This document shows, piece by piece, positions 49,444 through 60,700 of a stretch of 64,000 nt of DNA. Location of the stretch: contig WMKJ01000043.1 of assembly GCA_009733715.1 (NCBI GenBank), positions 38,331 to 102,330 of the forward strand. Direction: 5' to 3'. The first letter of the stretch is position 1. Every line of letters starts with the position of its first letter. Position numbers and translations under genes: made by a program. The notes beneath the pieces are model-generated. The model was not told the DNA's origin, did not search any database, and worked only from the letters and a program-made list of their open reading frames with translations. The stretch is from Herpomyces periplanetae (taxonomy: Eukaryota > Ascomycota > Laboulbeniomycetes > Herpomycetales > Herpomycetaceae).

Positions 49444-51836
49444 GAAAGTGAACGTTTAAATGGATGAGAGTTAAAGTGTTGTCACAAGGTCTAAGTAAGG
49501 AAGTACAGATGCATTTATATATAGGAAGACCAGGGGGAAAAGTAAAGATGGGGGGATGGGGGGAACGACCACCTCACCGTATAGACTGAAATAGGTGAAA
49601 TGGGGATATTAAGAGGAGAAATCGAATTTAGTTGACACCAAGTGCAAGTGGAGAAGGGAGATAGTTAAGTACAAAGTTACAGGTAGACCAAGGAAGAGTA
49701 ATGTAAGATGAGAGATATACGAGAAAGTAATTCAGAGAAGTTTTGATGTAGACGCAGGTATATATATGTATGTAACGAATGGGAGTTAATTGGTAATGGT
49801 AACACGATCAAGTGCAAAACTTAGCGGGAAAAAAGAAAAGGAAGTGCGGGAATGAAATTTTGGTGGAGAGACGAACAAGCCTTTATAACTTCACGTGGAA
49901 TTGAGAGACTACCGCAAGTGCAAGCGGGATGTTAAACGAAGCACGCAAGTGAACGGATGGGTATTGGACTATGAAAGTTAGTTGAATACACACGCACGCA
50001 TACGCACACGTACACATATGCCCATGCGCATGCCCATACACGTAGGCACGCAATAACGCCGTTTCTTTTTCTACGATTCAGGAGAAACAATGACAGTGGT
50101 CCGGCTAAATAAATGGTTGATTGATTGAATGAATGAATGAATGGATATTATGGAACAAGTGGAATGTGGAAGATGCTGAATTGGGCCAAAACGCAGCAGA
50201 GAGAAATGTGAAAAGGAGACATGGTAAAGCATAGAAACTGGATAGAGTGTTAGACCAAAGCGGAGCGAGCGAGCCAACGAACCACTACGGACGGGGTGTG
50301 CCACTTTACACTAAGAGATAAACTGGAGTCAACATAGCAAAATTGGCACAGATGAAATCCTGGGTACACAATAAAGGCCGAACCCCACGGGCAGAGGGGG
50401 AAGTTGCGTATGCATATATGGAAAGGTCAGCAGATTGGCGGAAGGATAAACTGACGATACATGCAAAATCTGTACTTTATGATGTCGTGAAGAAAAACAT
50501 TTTCTTCAGACGAAATGAAAGCAGAAAAAACGACTCGAGGATTTTACCAAGGGAAAGCACGTATGGGCGAGGCGGAGAAACGGGAATTGAGGAGAGTGCA
50601 GCTGCCATTTCTGGGAGGACAAAGATGGGAAGGAAGAAACTACGTAGCCCTACAGTTTAAAGAAGGAGCACAATGAGTTCTTTCCCAGTTTGGTAGGCAT
50701 TGCTCGTCTCGTCTGACCAAAAATTGCCTTTTTAGGTAATGCAAAATGATCTGCTAATCTTGCGGGTCGATCTACTTTGTATTTTTTATCGTTTAAATGA
50801 CATTCCTTTTACAGGCTTATTCGCTTCACTGTTAGTTTACGTTCTTACTCGTCAGTTGAGGCGTACTTAGTCCCCTCCCCTCCCCCTTCATTATATTGAA
50901 ACCCTTTATTACACTTGAGTAGTTTTTTATTTTTACCCCTAGTTAAAACACCTGCCATTCTTTCATTTAGCGGCAAAATTGCCTATTCTCATCTACGTAC
51001 ACATTCATTTGATTCGTCGTAAGACGACCAAATCACCTTGTACACATTCTCTTCTCCTTCATGCTGTCCTTCCACGCTCGAATTAAAATTGCCGTTGTCG
51101 CTGGAGCGGCTGAAGCCACTGCCGCTCATATCTTTGTAAGAATTAACAGCATTTATTTATTTCGACCAATCCCCTTCACAATCGTGTAGGGTAATGAAGA
51201 TTTGATTTATCTCGTTGTAATCATCTTTACGTTGCACACTGCTAGCTGCTTCTGCAATTACAGCCTTAATACCTTCAAAATAGACGACTAACTAGTACGA
51301 ACTTCTCACTTTTTTGTTGCCTGCAATCACTCGACCCATTGGTAGTTGCGCTTAACTCCGGAATGTTTCATTTTCTCGAGTGTGCATGCTCCTTTATTTC
51401 CTTATTATAATCTCAATGTTCACACCTGTGCTCGCCAAAACATCAATACAAACTTGCCCGAACGGTCACTCGTGCTCACTCATGCATGCACGCATGCTTC
51501 ATCAAACCATCACATTTCCTGGTCTGGCCGTCCAAAATTTCGTTAGTGATTTTCAATGGTAAATAGTCTCAGTCAGCTACAAAATACTGTTTTATACCAC
51601 ACTGAATCATGTTAAGTTTTTCCCATCCTTGCCACTACAACGATGCTATTTCTTGTCATGCTATCCTACGCACCAAATTAAGCCAGGCTAAACTAAAAAT
51701 CATAGCTTCGTGCTCCATTCCATAACATCATTAAAAAAAGTTCTCAGATTCATCTCGCAATGCTCTGACCTATTCAATTTTCCTAACTTCTTCATTCTAC
51801 CTTTTACGTAGCCGTACCCTTTCCAACTACTGTTTG
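49444..51836. promoter_or_regulatory. 2.4 kb region between CAP and Cse1, with possible small gene
   Basis: The part next to CAP (49444-50640) is purine-rich on the plus strand, so pyrimidine-rich in the CAP sense. It contains an alternating CA/CG tract (49988-50052), a TGAA microsatellite (50122-50150), a GTAGCCCTACAG element (50644-50655) and a CArG core CCTTTTTAGG (50727-50736). From ~50740 the composition becomes pyrimidine-rich on the plus strand. A possible two-exon small frame (51061-51291) is listed separately. A frame at 51386-51562 begins with a hydrophobic leader (MLLYFLIIISMFTPVLA) but has no other support. Confidence 0.4.
51061..51291 (+). CDS. Possible small hydrophobic protein (two exons)
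   Basis: ATG at 51061 follows a pyrimidine tract. 25 codons (MLSFHARIKIAVVAGAAEAT...) lead to a GTAAGA donor at 51136. A 54 bp intron ending GTGTAG at 51189 restores an open frame to TAA at 51291, giving 58 residues with a hydrophobic segment IYLVVIIFTLHTAS. I recognise no family. It could equally be the first exons of a longer gene or chance. Confidence 0.25.
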
Positions 51837-54800
51837 TTAGTTGCTCATAAGTCGTACCAACGCTTCGTGACGCTCTTCATCTAATCTCTCCCTCACGTAA
51901 TTGCTGATTCGTCCAGAATGTCGCGTATTCGCAGATTGTAACGTTTGACCTATCCATTCCTTTAAAGAATTAAACTTTTCTTTACCGCCTGACTTGTCAT
52001 TTGCTGGCTTACGGCCCATCGTAATTTCGTCCATTTCTTCTTGTCTAACTTGCCCTACTCCAACCGTAACTCGACAACTCGTTAATTGAGTAAATCCAAC
52101 ACCGAAACTCAAATCATCCGGATCTTGTTCCATTAACACTGTTTGTACTTCTTTATTTTCTAACCGTTCTCCATTCAATTCATCGCCTATACTTTTACCA
52201 GCGTGACTAGCTTGTGGTCCACTAATTAATACTTTTAAAAGTGTTGTGCAGGTCAACCCCCATCCCCGTTCATATCTATACTCAACATCATCCATAACCC
52301 ATGTTAGCGCTCAATTAGTATTTCCAGCTTCCTCCACTGTGCGAGCACACACGCCTCCTGAATTATGACATCTAATCCCTACCTTTTAACAAATGCTTCC
52401 GAATCTGCTAGAGTTTTTGTAAGCGATATAATTGCCAATTTCCTATCACTAAACTTGGTCAACTTGACCGTGTAAGGAAGAATAATACTCGTGTACAACT
52501 TTCGAAAAACACTGCAGTTTAGCGTGGACCGCATGCGCGGTCATTCAACGTGTCAGTCACTCATACCTGTTACACGTTCTCCACTAAGCATTACTTACTC
52601 ATACTGAATTTTATCCGTAATCTCTATAAATCGATCGGCTCCTAATCCCTTGTCAAGTAAAGCCGAAAACAAGTGGTAAAACCGGACGAATCGAAGAACG
52701 TAATTTTCCGATCTTAACCGACCGCTTTCCGCTGATTGGTGTGCCGCTAGTCGTCCCAACATCAATTGCAGTATCTCGGTAAAGTAATCAGCGAGACTCT
52801 TCGCGGGAAAATATGTTATCACTACCTCAATCAAGTCAAATCCACTAGATTCTACCGACTTAGTCGCATTTAACTTTTGAAACACACCCAATATTGGTAC
52901 AAGTTGATTGTTTGTAAGAATGGTTTCCCATCCGGCTCCAATCAACGCCGACAAAAGTCGGACCAATGCTGGAACATTCCCCTTACTTTCCCAAAGAGGT
53001 GGCTGTAATATTGAGCTTAAGAGTGCCGTATAATATTGTGACAGTTCTGCCTTTGGATTACATTCCAAGAACAGTGCTATAATTTGAAACACGTACGGAA
53101 TGAATTCAGCAGTATCCTCCTTAACAATTTTGGAGAGAACGTCAAACAACTTCTCTTCAAGTCCTGCCGTTTCCATTCCTTCACGAAATCTCACCAGGGA
53201 GCCAATACTCTCAAACAGAAAGTAATAAAAGCGCGGGTTGCTCGGATTCTTCATAATAATTTCAACCAATCCCAATAGAAACCCCAAGGCACTTTCTGAA
53301 ACTCCAATAAGTTGTTTACCCATTACGAAGAATATTCGCATCAAGCAACGCATTGCAAATTCATTATTTTGTAGCTTTTCCGGAGTCTTATCATCTGTAA
53401 TAATAAGGAATAGCTGCTGCATCATTTGTTGTGCATACTTTTCAATTAAATCACGACTAACCACCGTACTTCCGTCTTCTTGAGGTGACATTATCCTTTC
53501 AAGTCCAACGGCCGCTGCCGATGGAACCCCACCATTGGATGATTGGAGTAAATTCACTAATAGAGGAAATGCCGTATCCCAGTATTCTTTGGGTATTTGT
53601 CGTCGAAATACGTAGAGAAATCGAATACTATCTATTTGGAGAATAGGATGAACACTGGCATCCATCAGGTCTGAGGCCACATGCTTTTGGAAAAATTCAC
53701 CAACGTTTACCAATGGATTGATTGCAGTTATTCCCTTTGCAGCTGTTGATGTTCCCTTAGCCGCAACTGACATGAATAAATACGTTGCCGTATCCTTATA
53801 CTTCCAGTTATCGCGATGATTCGTTTCGTAGATGGCCAATGACTTGCTTGCGAATTTTTCAACGGCATTCGTGACCAAAGATTCCAATCGCTCTAGTAGT
53901 TGCCGCAAAAATTCTGTGGCTGCTCGTCTCCTTGTTTCACTTTCCGTGCCTTCGACATCCCGCCGAATGAAGTCTAGGGGCTCGTCCTCAAAGAGTTCCA
54001 CATCTGACTCCCGGAGCATTATATTGGGGAGGATAACCTTTTCCACAACTTGATCAATAAGGTTAACATCGTTAAACGCTTTAATTCGACTGGGAATCCT
54101 AACGACTGTCGCGAGAAATTGCAAGGCTCGGCACACAAGTCCATCATACTTAGTATCTTGTTTGATACTCGTTGCTAAATTCCACGTGCTTTGTACGAAT
54201 TCATCAATCAAGTTTTCAAAAGCATCTTCATACTTTTGGGTATACAATATGAGAATTTCAAAGATTCCCGTTTTCATTTGTTCCAGTACACCTACTTCCG
54301 ATTCATCATCCGTCTCCAGCAATGAATTATCATACAGAAGATACTTATGAAGCAATGTAGCGATTGCCGATAAATTTTCTTCGAAAATAGGTGGTAAGTC
54401 CTGGCACGACAGATCGTAAAAGATTTTTACTATCAAATTGAAACATGAGAACCACTGTTTCAGCATATCCTTGTTACTGGCATTCTGCGTAATTGCTTGG
54501 TCTGCATTCTGCGACAAATTAGCATAACACAAATAATTGGAGCAACGAATAAAACAATTTATTTTGAAGGTTCGGAGTCTCGGTAGGTAGGTCGATCAAA
54601 AAGCCACTAAAAATGATTCGCTACGTACTTGCATAAGAAGTAGAAAAGGCTTTCCGAAATTCTCCAATACGTGAAGTATTTCTGTGTATAAAGCGTCAGA
54701 GCGAAAAAGGGGTCTCCATCGCTTGAAAATAGAGTGGGCCACTTGTAAGACTCCGATATTAATTACCGGGTTATCAAGCGTAAGTCGGGATACCAAATCC

Positions 54801-55761
54801 TATAAATTTACTTTTATTAGATTATACAAAAGTAACTTAGTGGGTGCATAATGTAGCAGTAAAACATACGGCGACGAGGGTAGGCCAACGTTCCCAGAAA
54901 TCACTATCAGCAACAACACTGATAGCCTCACCCAATTGGTATTGAATGATTGGCGGGGACGATATCATCAAGCCGATTAATTGTTGCTTGATACTGATAA
55001 CTTCGTTTTCGGGTAATATATACGAGCCGTCCTCATTCTGTTTGGGGGAGGGGTAGTAGAATTAGTATTTATATGGGGAAAACGGAAGAATATAATGAAA
55101 AACAGGACAGGATGTGACAGTTAAGCTGTAAATGATTTGGTGATAGGGATATGAAAATGGGAAGGTAAATAAAGGGAGATGTTTAAGAGAGAAATAACGG
55201 AAGGGTGAAAAAGGATGTGGTAAATACCGTCCAGTTGCGTTTGATAAAATTCTTAAAGTACACAGAACTGGCCAAACGAGTAGTAGGGGAGATGGAATCA
55301 GATGAAGAAAGTATATGTAAAATGGCGAGTGAGAATCCGGGAATTGATTCATGTTCACGGATGGCAAGTTCAGCTATACGGTGATACACAGTTAGCAGGG
55401 AGGATTAACGTACGATGGTGATACAACGATAATATGTATAGGAGATGTTAGAAAGACTATGAAAATATCGGGACAACTTTACACGCACACACACACTCGA
55501 CATCACGGATAATTTGATTGTTCCTTATGCAAACACTAGGATGAACAAACTATGGAGTATGTGATAAGCAGATGAAGGGTGTGAAATTTCACGGCATAAC
55601 ATTAGAAATTTTTAGCAATTCAAGGGGAGGAGGAAGGGTGATATTAAGAAGTGGAGGGGAAAAAATTATGGGAAGGCTCACAATAGCACACCTTTCTTGT
55701 GTTGGGTTGGGTCCAAACTTGTTTCGAGTAGTCTGGCAACCTCTTGAAGATTTTGGTCCAT
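51837..55761 (-). CDS. CSE1: Cse1/CAS exportin (recycles importin-alpha)
   Basis: The karyopherin that, with Ran-GTP, returns importin-alpha from nucleus to cytoplasm. Exons on the minus strand: 55761-55692, 55373-55228, 55037-54870, 54799-54629, 54508-52599, 52511-52383, 52275-51837; all phases agree and give 1010 residues. Landmarks in order: MDQNLQEVARLLETSLDPTQ, LAILHILSS, RLASSVYFKNFIKRNWT, NEVISIKQQLIGLM, QLGEAISVVADSDFWERWPT, NIGVLQVAHSIFKRWRPLFR, KIFYDLSCQDLPPIFEENL, FEDEPLDFIRRDVEGTESET, RRAATEFLRQLLE, YTALLSSILQPPLW, and KFSDRKLAIISLTKTLADSE. The ED-P-x-FIRRD-EG segment is diagnostic for Cse1. The C-terminal exon is somewhat longer than usual. Introns are 318, 190, 70, 120, 87 and 107 bp; the first carries a CA repeat. 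It is the second beta-karyopherin in this window. Confidence 0.95.
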
Positions 55762-57702
55762 GACTGAGCGGACTTAGAAAGGGACGTTAGGTATGCTGAA
55801 CAAATGATGAGTAGAGTAATTTAGATATGGAAAATATGAAATTTGTTATAATTTTTAAAATTGATGTTAAGTAGTATTCAGAAGGAAAAGGGTTATAAGC
55901 TACACGCAGATACGCACACACACACACACACACACCAATCAAATAAAAGTTTTGCCGGTAAAAGAGTACCGCTAAATTGAAAATTTAGACAAGTAATGAT
56001 TAGAAAACGATCTCACGTGAAATAGTTGAACTTTAATCATTAATTAAATCAAATCAACGAAAAAAAAACCGGTAACAAATAATGAAAGAAAATTGTCCCA
56101 TAAAACTTTTTTCACGATCCTCAAATGCTCAAGAAGCGAGTCACGCAGAAGATTTCGTCACCTGACTCGGGTCGGGATTACCGATTTACCGGGGAATTTG
56201 TTGAGAAAAGTTGAGACAGTCACGTGTGTATTAGGGTGGGATTGGTGATGTATTAGGGTGGTGCCGGAGTGGACAAAAGTTTTGAAGATAGAACAGCAAT
56301 TCTTTGGGTTAGTTTAGGGGGGAAATGGTGATGAATGAGGGTGAAAGGTCAAGTTAACAAAGGCTTAAATATATGAGTAGTAAGGGTAACGGAAAATTTG
56401 GGATGGCTTTTGGACAGATAGTTTGAAATGGAATTATTAACCGGAATACTGGAGGCCGAATCGCATAAATTGAGTCAGGCGAACATGAATATTTTACATG
56501 ATAATTCCAACGTGTTACAAATGGATGATCATGTTAATAGACTACAAAATGACAATTTAAGCTCACGAATGCGAAATGAACTATTTAACTATGCGCTGGG
56601 GATGGGAATATTTTGGAGGTTGTACACTATAGAATTGTAATGCGTGATTGACAAATTGATATCGTTTCTTCTCTTGATTTAACTTGTATTGCCATATATT
56701 TAATCGCATAATTTACACGTTTATTCTGTATATTTTAACCATCTCATTATGACTCTAACACAATTATGAACATTTTTGATTTGATCAAGGTGATTTATCG
56801 AATGAGAAAGGAAAAATCCCGTTCAGACCATAATTAGGCTTAATCTTGCGGTGTAGGGTATGAGAACTGTAAAGTTAATGGTGATGGATATGATAACATT
56901 TTGAAAAATTAAGTTGGTTATCAGACACAAATCTATTATGACCAACATCTATTATCCTTCACAATCATCTTTCATAACCAAACATATTATGCTATAGCCA
57001 TCAAACTTTTGATAATTACACAAAAAAATTCCCATAATACTAATCTAAATTCCTTATAATAGCCCACCCTATACACCTTGTCAACCCTCTCGTGTCAATT
57101 AATAGATACAATTTATTCAGGTCACGTAATGCCCAAAGGGTTGGTTAAACCTATTCTTCCTACACGTCTACAACTTTTCAAGCTCCCATAGCTTCATGAT
57201 TAGCCAGAAAATTTCCATCCCCTGCAAATATAGTCCATTCGACATTGGGCGTTCATGGAACTGAAGCATCACATGATATCGGGGCATCAAACTAGAAACG
57301 AAGCGGGAAGGGCATGGAATTTGTCGTGGGGAAAGGTGAAGAGAAACGGGAAAGAAAATGATTTTCGTATTAATATTATGGGTTGAGTTATTTCATAGTT
57401 AACATTCATTTTACCAACTTTTTTGTTTGTTTAAAGTTAATCTCATCATAATTTGATATTTACACTACTGTTTATCATATCATACCTGTGTAAACCAGGT
57501 TAAGGATATGGATGAGCAAAAGGTTCAATACTTCGCAATATTTTTATCATACATGAAAAATCTCTCGCAATCAAAAGAATACTTCGGGTATAATAAAGTA
57601 CAAGGCCAAAGCTAAGGTTGAAATCCTAAAGTTGACAATTATACTCATTAAATATAAGACTCATTTTCACGTTATGTGCAAATTTCTGTCTTGATTAATC
57701 GT
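55762..57702. promoter_or_regulatory. Divergent 1.9 kb region between Cse1 and Tsc2
   Basis: It holds a (CA)n run at 55912-55935, TCACGTGA-type E-box matches near 56012 and 56219, and a small frame at 56428-56640. A repeated TTAGGGTGG phrase at about 56231 and 56252 (tattagggtggg, tattagggtggt) is telomere-like/Tbf1-like. No other gene was recognised. Confidence 0.4.
56428..56640 (+). CDS. Small hypothetical ORF
   Basis: 70 codons from ATG to TAA: MELLTGILEAESHKLSQANM at the start, then a polar Asn/Asp/Gln-rich middle and FNYALGMGIFWRLYTIEL at the end. No family is recognised, and nothing but its even composition argues for coding. It could be an exon of an unseen gene or chance. Confidence 0.22.
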   Translation: MELLTGILEAESHKLSQANMNILHDNSNVLQMDDHVNRLQNDNLSSRMRNELFNYALGMGIFWRLYTIEL

Positions 57703-60700
57703 ATGCCTTCCCCAGTGGATCAAAACACAAATTTGGATGGTACGCACGGTACAAATTTACTCAACCTTTTCCATAAGTTCGGGGATTCCCAGCCAAATGT
57801 GAAAATTCCCGTCGCTCCATCTAATTCTTCATCATCTTCATCCTCGCTTAACCTCCCTGAACGTGTTTTACCTGGTTCACCAACCCATTCCACTACTACA
57901 ACAATAGCGATAGATTCGACTGGCAACATATCCTCAAGTTTAAACACTAATGAACTTACCTCCGCACTTGATAATTCCGAAAATCATCTTCCCTTACAAC
58001 TTTTTCTCCGTCAAACCTTTCCATCAGATACTCCTTATGAAACTCTAATTGATGCTTCCCAAATTGCCGAACTTACCGACTCTTTGGATCGATTATCTCT
58101 TCCTAACTCCAGTTATACACGCATCGAATCAGCCCATAAATTTATTTACCATGTTAATCCATACCGTATCCAAAATATACTCGGCGTTTGGCAAAGTGTA
58201 AAAGATTTACTCTACGATAAGGCTACCTTCGCTGAGGCAAAAGCTGCTTATTCCATACTCAAATGTTTATGTGCTGCAACGCCACTGTCACTTCGTGAAT
58301 CTGAATGTTTACTACATGCCATTAACTGGGCCAGTCGCCCGATTTTTCTGGCTGATCGAATTAAATCTATTAACCTCATCGTAGACCAAGTTGATGGTTC
58401 AAACTTTCCGCATACCGCAAACAATGACAGCCATCCTGGGAATAATGTACCTATATCGCGAAGCTTAATATCTCATGTTAGCCTTATCAGAGTTCTGCAA
58501 GGACTGTTAAGTGAGGCGTTTCAATATTCATTAAAAAGATTTATTTGTGCTCGACAGCATGGTGAAGATCTAGCGTTATCAACCGATGAAAGTGTTATGC
58601 TGGACCAAATTTTTCAACTGCTGGCTCGAATTTATCAAGTAGCCGAAACGAATGGCTCCAGAGCAGAAACAGAAGAAGTTGTTAGAACGATTTTTCGAAT
58701 CTGTAAACAGACGTGTCATTCGTCCGATATCCATAATTCTATTCACCTGATAAGTATCTTGGTGAACAATACAGACTTAAGTGGAACTTCTCTTCATATT
58801 ATCTTAGAGCTATTATCAGATGTTTTTCGACAACTGCCTACATTGAGGGACGAAGCATGGTGTGTCCTTGAAAAAATTTTTCATTCAAATTTCAGCAACT
58901 CGGCAATTAACATACTCTTGGAATTATTGCGCGGATCGCGAAAATCATGTTCGAGCGAGTACTCGGCTACCCGTGCCGCATTTCTCGTCCTGAGTGAGTT
59001 ATACAAACTCACCGCTTGCGAGAATACCAATAATGATCATGTTACCCATCCTATACTGGAAGTGAGAAGAGAATTTGTTCAATCGGTGGGCATTTCTGTT
59101 GAGAGATTCTCTGGTAAACATAAAATTGATGTCTACCAGTTTTTCGCCCAAGTATTCAGTAATCAAACTCTGTATAATTACATGACTGGAGAGAATGAAT
59201 TGGAATTTGTTGTGGATTACATTTTGGTGCGAAATCGTGATCCTGCTAATGCTAAGCAAGAAGTTGGCGAAGTTGATGATATTCGTTCAGATGAAACCAT
59301 TCATTCAAAGTCAACTCATGGTTCGTCGGCCAGCAGTATCAAGTATCTAAGGAGTATACAAGACAAGCGTAGCGTACGAAGTTTCCGAAAAAATCGTTTA
59401 GGAAAACCTGGGCCTTCTAGTAAACGAGTTTTCAAACGCAGTGATGTTGTACGGGAGAAAAGTATTAAAGCCATACAAGAGCTGTTAACGGCAGTAAACG
59501 ATCGTTTCCTTCAAGAGCCTCTCAGAAACCAGTTACACTTAGCAAAGTTATTCTTGAAGTATTGTGAACTTTTGAATGATTCATCAGCATGGACGCTAGT
59601 TAACTTCCTCAAACAAGAAAGTGACCATATCAAATCAGAATTGCATATCCTATACATATCAATTATCAATGGGATAATTCACTCTTTCGGTCGTACGGAA
59701 ACGTTACGAATTAAGGGCGTTGAAATCATTGCCAACCTACTTCGAAAAAACATTAACAATATTCATAGGAACACTAATGACAGAAATGAATTCCTTAATA
59801 GTCATGTAAATGATTTACTTTGGAAAAGACTACTCAAATTTACAAGTCCATTTTGTGAGCAAGTTATTCGAGAAATATTAACATTGGCCTCTGAATACAC
59901 GGGGTATATACGAACGGAAAAATGGCTCTGCTATTTACTCGGATTCCTGGAAAAGCGACTTTTCAAAACAGAAGGGTTAGAAACGGAAGGCGATCCCGAG
60001 GATGAATGCGACTGTAAGGCTGCAGACGATGCTACAGAGGAAGGAATGATTGGAGCAGGATCTTCCGTGGGAAGGTGCACTGGGGAACCCATTCTGGATC
60101 AGATAATCGTGGAGTACTTGGTTAGATGGTTTGGAAGCAGTTTAATGGGGAAAATGGGTGAAGGAAGGGAATGGAAAATTAGGCATATGTTTAATTTACT
60201 CGTTAAGATTGCCCGCTCTGAGAGAATTGAAGTTACTGCAAGAATTATGGTTTTGGAAATTTTGCTTCGGATTCGAGTTAGTAAAGGTGGAATATTTTCG
60301 ATATCTAGAACTTCGGATTCTTATTGTATGGGTAGAATTTTATCCCGTGGTGATGGGGAAGATATTAAAACATCAACAGGTTCATCTGGTCGAACTTCGC
60401 CTGGGGAATTACCGAAATGGATTGTCAGACCAGTATTTGTACCAATTTGTGATAATGAAACGTGCAATACTGCAGCTAATAGAGATGAAGCTGGGGAAAA
60501 TTCTAAAAATGAAATTCAGCGTATTAGAGATTCGGATGTTTTAACGAATATGTCGATAGAAACGGTAGGCTCTCATGATCAAGTGAATATATCGGAATTT
60601 TTAGAGGTTATTTTGTATATTTTGCTGAATTCGACAAATTGGGAAATTTATACATTTGTCATAGCGAATCTGAGCAAGCAATTGTGCAATTATAGCTTAT

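Noticed and set aside
50343-50660. 105-codon plus-strand frame
   Set aside because: It starts at a non-ATG codon, lies in purine-rich DNA that is the CAP leader in reverse, and the Lys/Arg/Glu bias is expected from composition.
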